Source of the DNA: Solen grandis
Taxonomy: Eukaryota; Mollusca; Bivalvia; Adapedonta; Solenidae
Direction: 5' to 3'
Assembly (NCBI GenBank): GCA_021229015.1
Contig: CM037781.1
Coordinates: 69,090,173 to 69,154,172, forward strand
DNA length: 64,000 nucleotides
This document shows, in pieces, positions 22,234 through 33,571 of the stretch. The translations under genes and the position numbers were made by a program. Within the stretch, counting starts at the first letter, position 1. Every line of letters begins with the position of its first letter. A model generated the notes under the pieces. That model saw only the letters and a program-made list of their open reading frames with translations. It did not search any database and was not told where the DNA came from.

Positions 22234-23407
22234 TTTTTAGCTCACTTGAGCAAAACATGCTCATGGTGAGCTTCTGTGATTGCCTTTTGTCTGTTTTCCA
22301 TGCATGTGTGCGTCTGTGCATGCGTCCGGCGTCAACAATTTCTTTAAACAACATCTCCTAAACTACTCACTGGATTTTGCTCAAACTTCACGGGAATGTT
22401 CATTATGAGGCCCTCTACTAGAGTGGTTAAAATTATTTTGATTGGTCAAAAAACTAGGTCACAGGAGCTAAAAATAGATTTTAAAAATGGAAATTTTAAA
22501 AATCTTTTTCTCCGAAAGCACAAGGCCTAGATCTTTTATTTTTGGTATGTAGCAGCATCTTATGATTCTCTATCAAGATCGGTCAAATCATGACCCTAGG
22601 GTAAAAATTGGCCCCACCCCAGGGGTAACATTTTTTTTACATAGAGTTATAATCTTCTTGTAAGAAAGTATAAGATATTTGGTGTGTAGCATCATCTTAT
22701 GGAACATTACCAAGATTGCTAAAATTATGACTCTGGGATGAAAATTGACCCCGCACCAGGGGTCACTTATTTTACAAAGAGTTATATAGGAAAACTTTCA
22801 AAAATCGTATTGTAAAAAGTATAAGGCCTGGAGCTTAGATATTTGATGTGTAGCATCATCTTATGGACCATTACCAAGAGTGCTAAAATTATGACCGTAT
22901 GTTTAAAATTGGACCCGTCCCAGGGGCCACCTATTTTACATAGAGTTATAATAGGAAAACCTTCAAAAATCTTCTTGTAAAAAAGTATAAGGCCTGAAGC
23001 TTAGATATTTGGTGTGTACCATCATCTTATGGACCAATGCCAATATTGTTTAAATTACGGCCCTGGGATCAAAATTGGCACTGTCCCGGTGGTCACTTAT
23101 TTTACATAGAGTTTTGTAGGAAAACCTTCAAAATTCTTCTTGTAAAAACCCATAAGGCCTGGAGCTTAGATATTTGGCGTGAAGAATCATCTTATTGACT
23201 CTTACCAAGATTGTTAAAATAATGGCCCTGGGATCAAAATTGGCCCCACCTCAGTGGTCACATCTTTTCCATAGAGTTATATAGGAAGAACTTGGTCATT
23301 ACATGAATAAATATTATAATGGTATAATATAGTTTTTTATAATTTGTGCATGCAATGAGAGCAATGCTTCAGATGAGCGATCAAGGGCTATCATGGCCCA
23401 CTTGTTT
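22234..23407 (+). mobile_element. Short interspersed element G, complete
   Basis: Left end TTTTTAGCTCACTTGAGCA with hairpin partner TGCTCATGGTGAGC and CGTCCGGCGTCAACAATTT. About five units follow with AAGGCCTGGAGCTTAGATAT and CATCATCTTATGGACCATTA. The right end is GATGAGCGATCAAGGGC, TATCATGGCCC and ACTTGTTT. Same internal family as the elements at 11216 and 35507. Confidence 0.9.
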
Positions 23408-23863
23408 CCTATTACCGTTTCTTTTTTTAAATATTGTTCCTTTAGGAAATTGTGCATAATTCATATCCATTGTGATATATACAGTCGGCTTATATATTCA
23501 TTTTTATTATGTACATTATTATTTATGAGTGGCGCATTTTAGCCGCATATGTTTGTTTTTCTGCCAAATGATGTTAGGTTACGTCCGTTTAACGTTACGT
23601 CATTTGTTTATGTTTCTAAACATGTACCTGATGAAGGCATACAACAGAAACGTTGTACATTTAAAGTAACGTAAAGTTTTAAACGTGTTTTGTTGAATTT
23701 TTCAGCATTAACAATATTTATCACAAATTGATACAAGTCTGTGTGTAATCATCGCATTCCTACCTCGAAAAGTCATGTTAAACCAAAATGATTATCACCT
23801 TTCTTTCAGAGGTGAGTCTTGCATTGAGATGGGGTTGACATCTTCTAGCAACAATAATAGTGA
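23408..23863. other. Region upstream of the recombinase-like gene
   Basis: No independent gene seen. ACCTTTCTTTCAG at about 23796-23808 is a good splice-acceptor candidate, so an upstream exon may lie outside the part I can read. Confidence 0.4.
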
Positions 23864-26132
23864 CGCACAACAAATCAACATGCAATTCTACCAGCAAGCT
23901 TCCCGGGCCAAACCAAAACCCCTTTTTCACAAAGTCCACAGTGTGATGACAAGCAACAGAACAGTGGTGAGCTTTCAGAGAGCAATCCATCCTCCAGATA
24001 TTTAGATTTTGATATGGCAGATGACACAAATGGAGACATGGACTATGTTCCAGATAGCAGTTCATATGTTGGAAACAGTGACACTGTGTCAGATGTAATT
24101 CCAGTTCTTGGCAAAGACAAAAATTATGTAACTACTGAAAAATATATACCGCCTCTAGAGAGCAGACACTTTTCTAGTGTGATCAACCAGTCACAATGTC
24201 CTCAGAGTGATGACGAGGACACACAACAGAACAGTGGTGAGCTTTCAGAGAGCAGCCCATCCTTCAGATATTTAGATTCTGATATGGCAGATGACACAAC
24301 TTGAGACATGGACTATGTTCCAGATAGCAGTTCAGATGTTGAAAACAGTGACACTGTGTCAGATGTAATTCCAGTTCTTGGCAAAGACAAAAATACTAAT
24401 ACAAAAGTGCCAGTGGCTCAAATGCTTAAAAGTGATACAAGTATGTCAGAAACCTCTCACACAATTAACAAATTAGAAGACAACCAAAGGAATGTATTTG
24501 AACAAAGTCCAGAAAAAAAGTCAGCTAGTGGAAAAGATCAAGATGGAAGAAGAGTTTGGAACAAAAAGCATGCATGTGTTTACTGTTCAAAGCAATATGC
24601 CAAACTTGCTAGACATTTAGAAGACAGACACAAAAGTGAAATTGAAGTTCAAAAAGCTTTAGCATTCAAGAAGGGTTCACAAGAAAGAAAAAGAGCATGG
24701 AAAGACATTACAAATAGAGGTGACTTTGCTCATAACATTAAAGTTTACAAGAATTGTGATGGAGAAATTATTCCTTGCAAGCGTCCTCGCACTATTGTCC
24801 ATGGTACAAAATATGTTCAGTGCAAACACTGTTTAGGAACATACCACAGTTCAAGTTTATAGAGACATGTGAAAGCAGCCCATCCTTTAAAGCAGGGACA
24901 GAAACGTATTTCTCACCAGATGGAATGTGCATCCCTATTGCCCGTATCATCTGAGGCAAACAAAGATTTTCGGGAAAAGATTTTACATAAGCTGGCACAT
25001 GATGAGATATCTATTATTGCTCATACAAACAATGATATTGTAGTGTTTGGTCAGAGACAATTTGTAAAGCATGCACGTAATCCTCATCAGTTCAACTATG
25101 TTAGGCAAAAGATGAGGGAGTTAGGACGTTTTGTTTTGAAAGCAAGAACTGTTGATCCTAATGTGGAAACATTGAGAGATTGCATCAGTCCGTGTAGGTT
25201 CTCTGTGTCAGTGCTGTCAAGGTGCTCTGTGGGTACGATAAATCTAGCCTGCGGTTTGACATTCCCTCACTGCAAACAAAATTGGCCATTCTCTACATAA
25301 AGTTGCAAAGAAAGTAAGACTTGATGCTTTGTCAAGTGGCGACAAAACTCTTCAAGAGAAAGCTGAAAATTTTATCATCATGTATAAAAATGACTGGGAT
25401 ATTGCTGTAAGCCATGCAGCTTTAGAATGTGTAGAGTTGAACAAGTACAACAAGCCCTCATCAATTCCTCTAACTGAAGACCTGAAAACACTCTCATTGT
25501 TTCTGAAAGTTGTTGATGGATACCTGTAGATCTGATCTTACACAGACAGAGTGGAGAGAACTTTGTGAAATAACGTTAGCTCAACTGGTGCTTTTCAACA
25601 AAAGAAGAGATGGAGAAGCAGAACGTATAGAAGTTCAACAATACTTTGATGGCTTACAGCATGGAAAAACCTTGCATACTGAGATTCTTGAATCTCTTTC
25701 CCCCCTTGAAAGGAAACTTACAGATGTGATAGACAGGGACGAGATTAGAGGTAAATTAGAGGATTAGAGGTAAAAGAGGCAGGCGTGTTGCCATTTTGCT
25801 CCCAGAATTCGGAAGACACAAATTGATGTCCTGCTCAAGTACAGACCATGTGGCAATATTAACAATGATAACATTTATGTGTTTGCCAGACCTGGTCAGT
25901 CGGAAACTCCAGTAAGGTCAAATGATGTCCTGAGGAAATATGCTACATTGTGTGGTGCCAAGCAACCAAATAAACTTAACCACTTAACTCAACTGGATTT
26001 AGGAAGCATGTCGCTACCATGTCACAAATGCTTAACTTGAAGGTCAATGAATTGGACATTCTTGCCTCATTCCTTGGACACAACATTAAAGTTCATAGGG
26101 AATACTATCGATTGCCAGAGGACACAATCCAG
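23864..26132 (+). pseudogene. Tyrosine-recombinase-like gene, exon 1
   Basis: The N-terminal part is acidic and serine-rich and carries an in-frame 270-bp tandem duplication. A C2-type finger follows (HACVYCSKQYAKLARHLE, about 24568-24640), then a second Cys pair VQCKHCLGTYH near 24820. A helical region includes LGHSLHKVAKKVR near 25290. The catalytic region shows three tyrosine-recombinase features: NKRRDGEAERIEV (about 25597-25635, box I arginine), FRKHVATMSQ (about 25998-26025, box II) and LGHNIKVHREYYR (about 26072-26110, with the likely nucleophile tyrosine). Lesions are TGA at 24302, TAG at 24860, frameshifts near 25225, 25515, 25840 and 25990, and a 19-bp duplication at 25743-25774. 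Exon 1 ends GACACAATCCAG before GTATGT. I know the family as a repeated, uncharacterised animal family with Crypton/DIRS-like recombinase motifs; the class is inferred. Confidence 0.75.
23950..24394 (+). repeat. 270-bp in-frame tandem duplication inside exon 1
   Basis: ACAGTGGTGAGCTTTCAGAG occurs at 23961 and 24231, and GATATGGCAGATGACACA at 24011 and 24281. Similarity between the two copies covers about 175 bp at an offset of 270 bp, exactly 90 codons. The second copy has ACTTGA where the first has AATGGA, which creates the stop at 24302. Confidence 0.9.
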
Positions 26133-26298
26133 GTATGTAACAGAAGTTTGTATTTACTAGAATATACATGCAGAGAGAAAGAGAGTGACTTAAATCTGTG
26201 ACCTTTTCATGCTCCTCAAAAGTGGTAGCATATACTGCCGCTTTGTCCGTATGTTCCTGCATCTGTTTGTCCATACTTTTGTCCACAGCATAATACAA

Positions 26299-26320
26299 AA
26301 ACACACACACACACACACAT
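26299..26320. repeat. (AC)n microsatellite
   Basis: About ten AC dinucleotides. Confidence 0.9.
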
Positions 26321-27772
26321 ACATATCAACAATGAAATTAATAGGCTGATAAATTTTCAGTGTAGAGATAACTGTAACTCTTGTCTGCATAATTTAGGAG
26401 TTAATGCCCTAAGTTAATTTTCATACATAAATTTAAATTTTCTTTTTGTAAACTCAAGTACTAAACCAGATACAAACTTAAAGTTTATAGTTTGATTGTT
26501 GGAAAAAAGATGTAACACAGCTCTTTTGAAACAAGTATTTATTTGGGAGCAATTATTGGTTCTACATATTGCCCTGTTTCACTGGGCAAAGGCCCAACTT
26601 GCTTATCTGCAGTACTTTTACATATTTTACGCTAAATTCTGGCAACAGTCATAAAAAAAGCTGAAACTTTTTGTATAAAACATTTTACTTATAGCCGTCA
26701 ATGTCTTTATTGATTAAGAATATTTTGTTTTCAACAAAAAATGTATAGATCCTGAGAAATGAAGTTTACGTTCAATTGTATCTGTAGATGGGAATATAAT
26801 TGAAAAAAATAAAATAAAACATACACATCCTGTGTCCCAGCAATGCAAGAAAGAGACAATTTTATAAACTTAAAATTTCAATATCCAACCTTATTCTTCA
26901 TGAAGAATTAATTAGGAATTAGTATAAGATTGTACTTAAAGTCTTACTAAGTGAAATTGCACACTATTTCCGTAAACTAAATATGTTGGAATAATACATT
27001 TTAAAATGCACATGATAATTGCACTTAATACAAAGTGGGGACTATATTGAAAAAAAAAATACACATAGTGATCAACCTTAGTACATTATGGTGACTACAT
27101 GTATTTGTTTGACACACTCCAACTTTAAACTCAATATAGAGTGAGGACAATGTGGGAATTATTTACATAAATTGTCATACTTATTACAAAGTAGGCACTT
27201 TATTGGAATAGTTAGTGTGACTGGTAGCCATGCTAACCATTGCATTATATATATATTTCTAATTACGTATTAAGCAGAACAACAATTGTAATCTCAATGT
27301 AGTTTCCACTAGGTATTCAGTATAAGGGATATTTATTTCAATGTATCAACATGTGATGGACAGCACCAATTTGTCAGACAACTGGATGGTATTATACCTG
27401 TTGTATTTATTGTTGACCTGTTTACGGGTAGTTGTTAAAATCATACAATAGAAATTCTCAAACAATTCTCAAATTAACCATTTATCAATATGACTAATAC
27501 AGTTGAGCCTCGTTATGTCAACATCGCCAGTCTTGACATTTTGCGTATCTTGACATACTTTTAAAGTCCCGATTTTTTTTAATAGTAATATGTATAGAAA
27601 TATATATTTATATCTCGACATTTCATATTTCGACATATTTCATATGTCGCCTGATTATTCAAGTCCCTTTTAACCAATTCTCACCTTGTGGCTATTGTTT
27701 ATCTCGACACGTGCCAACTCGCAACGACCCTTTGACAGGTGCGAAAATTAGTTATTCACATGTTCACTGTTT

Positions 27773-27780
27773 GCGTAAAT
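27773..27780. repeat. Target-site duplication, left
   Basis: GCGTAAAT, identical to 30301-30308. Confidence 0.9.
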
Positions 27781-28475
27781 GGTTTATGCCCAACTGTCCC
27801 ACTTTTTGATATTTTGTTTCCCAACTGTCCCACTCAAGATTTTTAGCACCTTGCTGGGTGTGTTTTGATAAGGGATTATAATCTATTTCAAACTACAACA
27901 CATTAAAATGAATTGAAGTTGTATTATCTGATTTTGTTTCTGATTTTTTTTTTGATTTTGTATTTTAAGAGGTAAAATTTCATGTTTTAGTTATATTGTA
28001 TTATTTCTTTCTAAAATGTGTTTATTAAGGTCCATTAATTAGGGTTACTAAATTAATTGTAATTTATAGTGTAAACATGCATTCCTTTGATCTCTGGCTT
28101 TAAAGCTTATGTGAATTGATAAAGATAAAAAATAATTTGAACTTATTAAGATAATTATCACCTCTGCTACTTTTTTCTTTAAATTGTGTTAATTGATTGG
28201 TCCAACTAAAGTCCATTTATCCTGTATATATTGCTAAGTGATTGGATTAAGAAATACAAACAAGTCCTTTGATCTAGCAGTTTACTACTTAAGGTAAACA
28301 ATTTGATTTGAAGTAATTAACATTTTTGGTTATCAATTTATTGTGACTTTCAAACTGTGATATCTCATTAATGAACTGAACTGTATCAGATACAATATAT
28401 TTACATTCTGATGTAAATGTCTTCATTTGATAGTAAAATTTCACTAAGTAACATCGTCTGAAATTATAAGCTAAA

Positions 28476-29885
28476 ATGGCAAATGCACAAGTGAGTGTGC
28501 AGTTTGTCAAGAACCAACGTGGTGGTGATAGTCTGGTTTACAATGGATTCAGATACCAGGTCAAAAACCGAAAACCAACAAGGGTGTACTGGGTCTGTCA
28601 TGTCCGAACCTGTTCTGCTAAAATCACAACAGCTGACAACATTCCAGTTTCTGTGACCAATACCCATAATCATGCAGCCGAACACATGGAACTGAAGCGC
28701 CATGAAATAAATCAACTCATGCGAAAGAGGGCACGCGAAGAAACCACGCCGATTCCGTCAATATATGAAGAAGTCATATCCAGTCTGAGAGACAGAGAAT
28801 GGGACGAAGATGCAGAACAAGTCTGCAAAGGATTACCAACCTTCCCCTCCACCAAGTCATCTCTATACAGGGAAAGAGGTGCATTGAGACCGGGGATACC
28901 AAAGTCCAGGAGTGACATAGATTTGGATGGAAAATGGACTGAAACGCACACTGGTGAGCAGTTCCTACTGGTTGATGAGGCAGAGAATGACAACAGGATG
29001 CTGATTTTTGCTACAAGAACAAATCTCCAGCATCTGGCACAGAACCCAACCATATATGGAGACGGAACATTTTATGTGTGCCCAGACATATTCAGCCAGG
29101 TCTACACACTCCATGGATATATTGATGGACACATGTATCCGTTAGTGTTTGCCCTTCTGCCTGGAAAAAGTGAAAGGATTTACTGCAGACTTTTTCAACA
29201 TCTTCAACAGAAATGCAGGGAAATAGGAATGGAACTGGGACCAGACACACTCCTGATAGACTTTGAGGCAGCAACCAAGCAGGCAGCTCGCAGAGTGTTT
29301 CCAAATGTGAATGTGAAAGGGTGTTTTTTTCATTACACACAGTGTGTTTGGCGGAAGATACAGAAGCTTGGCTTAGTTGGACTGTATTCTGAGAATGAGG
29401 ACTTTAAGAAACTAGGAAGAAGAGCTGCAGTTCTGCCTCTAGTCCCCATACAACATGTTGAAGATGTGTGGTTTGTCGCACTGACGGATGCTGAAAATGC
29501 AGAGATTCCAGTGGATGTTTCAAGGTTCACAGACTATGTCACTGAACATTGGGTTGAGGGAGACAAGGACAACTGGAACCATTTCGAGACAGAAGGACCA
29601 AGAACAACAAACAACTTGGAAGGCTGGCACAACAAACTAAAGAAAAGTATGAGACAGTCACATCCGAACATTTACAAGTTCTTGGAAACAATACAAAGGA
29701 TTGAAGCTGCCAATGCTATCAAAATTCTTCAGCACAGTGCCGGAGGAGTGAGAGAAAAGAAGAGGAGGAAATACCGACAACTTGAACAGAGACTGTCTGC
29801 CCTGAAACACAAGTACATGGCTGAAGAAATCACTGTGATGGAGTATGCCGATTGTGCATCGCATTTGATTCGGTTTGACGAGTAA
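28476..29885 (+). CDS. FLYWCH zinc finger plus MULE transposase, intact
   Basis: An uninterrupted frame of 469 codons runs from ATGGCAAATG to TAA. Residues about 8-70 form a FLYWCH-type finger: FRYQVKNRK, then YWVC (Cys41), Cys46, and HNH (His64, His66). Residues about 185-390 are the MULE DDE domain: YGDGTF with Asp196, LLIDFE with Asp262, GCFFHYTQCVWRK, and NNLEGWHNKLKK with Glu382. The spacing fits the family. The C-terminus (about 410-460) is basic and likely coiled coil (EKKRRKYRQLEQRLSALKHK). Start choice: the first ATG after a stop-rich AT region, with the finger beginning within ten residues. An AATAAA at 29966, 81 bp after the stop, is a plausible poly(A) signal. The gene lies alone in an element with matched ends and target duplication, so it is best read as that element's own transposase. 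It is the only apparently intact protein of the window. A domesticated role is possible but not needed. Confidence 0.92.
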   Translation: MANAQVSVQFVKNQRGGDSLVYNGFRYQVKNRKPTRVYWVCHVRTCSAKITTADNIPVSVTNTHNHAAEHMELKRHEINQLMRKRAREETTPIPSIYEEVISSLRDREWDEDAEQVCKGLPTFPSTKSSLYRERGALRPGIPKSRSDIDLDGKWTETHTGEQFLLVDEAENDNRMLIFATRTNLQHLAQNPTIYGDGTFYVCPDIFSQVYTLHGYIDGHMYPLVFALLPGKSERIYCRLFQHLQQKCREIGMELGPDTLLIDFEAATKQAARRVFPNVNVKGCFFHYTQCVWRKIQKLGLVGLYSENEDFKKLGRRAAVLPLVPIQHVEDVWFVALTDAENAEIPVDVSRFTDYVTEHWVEGDKDNWNHFETEGPRTTNNLEGWHNKLKKSMRQSHPNIYKFLETIQRIEAANAIKILQHSAGGVREKKRRKYRQLEQRLSALKHKYMAEEITVMEYADCASHLIRFDE

Positions 29886-29965
29886 CTCTGTATAGAACAG
29901 ATCAGTAGGGTGGAATGTCACAGTTGTTTAAATGAAATGCTTGTTTTCAAATTAAAACAAAATAC

Positions 29966-29971
29966 AATAAA
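29966..29971 (+). promoter_or_regulatory. Possible poly(A) signal of the MULE transposase
   Basis: AATAAA 81 bp after the stop codon, in AT-rich DNA where chance matches are common. Confidence 0.4.
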
Positions 29972-30300
29972 TTGTACCACATCCGAATATAGCCCTGTCT
30001 TTATTTGATTTGTTCATGACACATGAAATAAAAATAATAAATATATGAAAACATAAAGATTTGTTTTTTATTTAAAAATAAATAATTTTGCTAATAGCAA
30101 ATTTTAAAAACTATTGCAAATTGCTCTTAATATATAAGACAATAAGACAAATAATTGCACTGAAATATTCCATCCATTTAGGTAAAGACTATAGTCACTC
30201 ATCCATGACAGTCTATTGTTATCCAATTAAGCATGATTCCCAACTGTCCCACCTTGATTTTTACTGTTTTATATAAAAGTGGGACAGTTGGGAAGACACC

Positions 30301-30308
30301 GCGTAAAT
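30301..30308. repeat. Target-site duplication, right
   Basis: GCGTAAAT, identical to 27773-27780. Confidence 0.9.
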
Positions 30309-31072
30309 AGTGTCACTGATTGACAGAATATGATAAAAAAAAAAGGTATGTTTGGAATTAAACAAATTATTAAATGTCACTGTCATTATGTAATTGTGTG
30401 ACTTTCGAACGATGTATTTTAGGCAGGGTATTTTCACTGCATGTCATTCTCAAACTGACCAACATGAAAGAACTACCTCTGCATAGGTCCAGCAATCCAG
30501 GGAATAATCCAATATCAATCTGTTTTGTATTCAATTCCAAAACTATCGTCCATTTGTCGAAGTCTTATTAATTACATACGTACATTAATATAAAAGAAAA
30601 ATACAAACAAATACGCCACACAAGCTATCATTAATTAATATAATAAGTTATTTTTACTGCTTCATAGATTTAATGCCACTACCTTTAGAATGCAAAACAA
30701 ATTGCCGTCTGTGAAATATAAAACTGTAGGGGAATGTATGAAACGGCAGGTAGATGAATGTACATGTGTATTTATATGTCGACATATTTTATATGTCAAC
30801 ATAAATGCCACGATTTTGTTGATGTCGAGATAATGAGTCTCGACTGTATATGGAATCTTCCCCAAAATACAACTCAAAATGCATATAGTACTCCAGGCAT
30901 GAGATTTTTCCAGTTTTTGATGAATATCCAATTTTTTAAGGTTCCAGAGGGGACCTGATTTTCTGACAGATCCATAGGAAATAGCTATCGGGGGGTTTAT
31001 TTAGGAGCCTTGGGAATGTCTACTTTCATTTTCCGATTTTTTCTTTTTCATGCCAGTTTCATGACTGGTACT

Positions 31073-31322
31073 CACCCCTCCATGAACACAATAGTCCATG
31101 GTCAGCCCGTACATAACCCAAAATCACTAATTGTTGCAAACACTTTCAGATTGTTTATTTAAAAAAGTAGCAAAGTAAACAAAACCTTGGGAAATCCCAA
31201 AAATGAAATACATTTTAAAATAATAGAATATGTTTATCATATGAAAATGGATACAGTTTTTTTAAGTATCCTTAAAACAGGAAACAGATATATCTTTGTT
31301 GAATTTCTGAGAAAGTGTATGA
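31073..31322. repeat. Interspersed repeat R1, copy 2
   Basis: It matches 18471-18730 in the same orientation (CACCCCTCCATGAACACA to CTGAGAAAGTGTAT). Confidence 0.8.
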
Positions 31323-31529
31323 CTTAAAAGAAAGTGAAGCAAATGTAAAAAAAAAAAATCAGAAATGTTGGCTGGGTTTCATTGGTTGACTTTATGATAT
31401 TGTAGATGTATATGGAACCAACAACTAAACAGAAGTGCACTGATTCTTTAATCATTTAATTTTGACTTGTGAATTATTAAATGTGTTTTTTATATGAACA
31501 TGGAACACGGTCTCTCTTGAAACAAGGTT

Positions 31530-31862
31530 AACCGGCCCAAGTGGCCTAGTGGTTAGAGCGTCCATCTTCGGTGCGGGAGGTCGTGGGTTCAATCCCTGGC
31601 CATGACATACCAAAGTCATTAAAAATGGTAGTGTTATAGCTCCCTTGTTTGGCACTCAGCATGTAAGGGAAGTTGTACCACTTGTTGGCCTGGTGTCAGG
31701 ATAATGTCAGGATAATGTGACTAGGTGTGGTATCATGCCACATGTCTATGGCTTGATACTGCAGTGTGGAAGCACTATATCTATCACAAGTAGACATTGC
31801 CTTCAAATTACTGAAATACTGTCTGTGGGAGGTTAAACCCAACACAAACATGAATCAAGGTT
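31530..31862 (+). mobile_element. tRNA-headed SINE, family S2, full copy
   Basis: The A box TGGCCTAGTGGTTAGAGCG and B box GGTTCAATCCC are separated by about 35 bp. A body with GGCACTCAGCATGTAAGGG, GTGTCAGGATAATG and GGTATCATGCCACATGTCT follows. The body is found again at 43672-43830, and a related copy is reversed at 60350-60560. It is a SINE and not a tRNA gene, because no acceptor stem closes. Confidence 0.85.
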
Positions 31863-32154
31863 AATAAATTGTGTCTAGAACAAAAGGCATACTTGTTGAA
31901 AACTATAACTTAATGACAATTTTCACTTTTATAACAAATTTGAAAGTGAAAAGAAAACTTCTAGTGCATTTAGTTGACTTAGCAGTAATGCCGAATGAAC
32001 CGTCAACATTTAGTTAGAGTAAAGAGAAAGGGTATATTTGGTCATTAGAACAAAAGGAAATGCTCCTTTGAAAAAAAAAATTAAAAAAAATTAAAAAAAA
32101 AAAACTACACATAGGTTAAGATTTTGAAACTGAGAGAGTTGTTTTAATCCATAG

Positions 32155-32251
32155 GTTGCCAAAGTGAGCAAGTTACTCATGGAAATGGAGAGTATAAACC
32201 TAAGCAAGTACCAGGGAAAAAGTTTAGAAGAAATTCAGTTTGATCTGGATG
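32155..32251 (+). pseudogene. Tyrosine-recombinase-like gene, exon 2
   Basis: A 97-bp exon after TTTTAATCCATAG and before GTATGA. It reads VAKVSKLLMEMESINLSKYQ, then GKSLEEIQFDLD, without a stop. This is the expected tail of the recombinase domain after DTIQ. Phase 0 enters and phase 1 leaves, and the leftover G joins AG of exon 3 to give Glu. Confidence 0.7.
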
Positions 32252-32346
32252 GTATGACCATTAATGTTTCATTAAAACCAGTCAGTATTCACAAGCATGC
32301 TGTATTCTAACAAGTTTTTGGCTTAAGTTTAACATTCATGTTTGTA

Positions 32347-33571
32347 TTTTTAGCTCACCTGAGCACAACGTGCTCAAGGTGAGCTTTTGTGATCACCCTT
32401 TGTCCATGTCCGGCGTCGTGTATCGTGTGTCGTCAACAATTTGCTTTAAATGACATCTCCTTTGAAACCCTGGACAGCACTTGATTAAACTTGGCAGGGA
32501 TGATCCTTGGGCCAATGTGCACAAAAGTTGCTAAAATTAACTTGATCCATGAAGAAAGAAAAAAAATATGAAAACTTTAAAAATCATGTCCTCCAAAACT
32601 ACTGGCCCAATTTCTAAATAAATTGGTACAGATGTTCCTTAGGGGTAGCTTTACCAATACTGCTAAAATAATTCTGATCCGTAAAAAAACATGGCCGCCA
32701 GGGGTGGGGCTTATTTGCTTTATATGTATATAGAGAAAACTTCAAACATCTCCTCTGAAACCCCTGGACAAAATTTGATCAAACTTGGCAGGAATGATCC
32801 TTGGGCCAATGTGCACAAAAGTTGCTAAAATTAACTTGATTCATGAAGAAATCTGGTTGTCATGGCACCAGAAAGAAAAAAATATGAAAACTTTAGAAAT
32901 CATGTCCTCCAAAACTACTGGCCCAATTTCTAAATAAATTGGTACACATGTTCCTTAGGGGCAGCTTTACCAATATTGTAAAAATAATTCTGATCCGTAA
33001 AAAAACATGGCCGCCAGGGCTGGGGCTTATTTGCTTTATATGTATATAGAGAAAACTTCAAACAACATCTCCTCTGAAACCCCTGGACAGAATTTGATCA
33101 AACTTGGCAAGGATGATCCTTGGCTGATCTTTTACAAAAGTTGTTAAAATGAATGATTCATGAAGAACTCTGGTTGCCATGGCAACAGAAAGAAAAAAAA
33201 GAAAAGAAAAAAACATCTCCTTCAAAACTTATGGCCAAAATAAAACAAATGGTACAGAATGTTCCTTGGGATCAGCTGTACCAATATTGCTTAAATAATT
33301 CTGATCCATAAAAAACATGGGCTTATATGCCTTTTTAGTTCACCGTGAGCACATAGGCCAGGAGCTTAGATATTTGGCACGTAGCATTGTCTAGTAGATC
33401 TCTAGTTTGCTCAAATCATGGCTCTGGGGTGATAATTGGCCCCAGCATGGGGTGACTTTGACAAAATAGGCTAATATGTGACTATCATCTTTAACCTATC
33501 TTTTGTAACTTTAGTGATGGGACATTTTAACTTGACTCAGGTGAGCGGATTAGAGCCCTCGGGCTCTTGTT
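32347..33571 (+). mobile_element. Short interspersed element H, complete (in intron 2)
   Basis: Left end TTTTAGCTCACCTGAGCAC with partner GTGCTCAAGGTGAGC. About three units of roughly 290 bp follow with CATCTCCTCTGAAACCCCTG, GGGATGATCCTTGG and AAAAACATGGCCGCCAG. Near 33340 it switches to AGGAGCTTAGATATTTGGC, the unit of the 11216 subfamily. The right end is CAGGTGAGCGGATTAG, AGCCCTCGGGCT and CTTGTT. It is a mosaic of two internal types. Confidence 0.85.

Larger units (their letters stand above)
27781..30300 (+). mobile_element. MULE-type DNA transposon, complete, 8-bp TSD
   Basis: The ends are inverted: GGTTTATGCCCAACTGTCCC at the left and, reverse-complemented, GGTGTCTTCCCAACTGTCCC at the right. 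CAACTGTCCCAC is repeated again inside each end. GCGTAAAT is present directly outside both ends (27773-27780 and 30301-30308). MULEs commonly make 8-9 bp duplications, and the transposase inside is of MULE type, so ends, duplication and enzyme agree. Confidence 0.9.
27500..30846. mobile_element. Pogo/Tc1-like element with TA flanks, split by a MULE
   Basis: The left end CAGTTGAGCCTCGTTATG and the reverse complement of the right end CAGTCGAGACTCATTATC agree at 21 of the first 26 bases. TA lies directly outside both ends (27498-27499, 30847-30848). CTCGACAT/TTGACAT words recur inside both arms, as in pogo/Tigger termini. Removing the nested 2,520-bp element and one 8-bp duplication leaves about 0.82 kb with no transposase, so it is non-autonomous. 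Confidence 0.75.
26133..32154 (+). other. Intron 1 of the recombinase-like gene (6,022 bp)
   Basis: GTATGT at 26133 to CCATAG at 32154. The codon phase is 0 on both sides, and reading continues from DTIQ to VAKVSKLL. The intron holds an (AC) microsatellite, a pogo-like element with a nested MULE, a copy of repeat R1 and a SINE. 26330-27499 itself is AT-rich with no gene. Confidence 0.75.

Noticed and set aside
28712..29921. Several minus-strand frames of 63-113 codons
   Set aside because: Antisense shadows of the intact MULE transposase.
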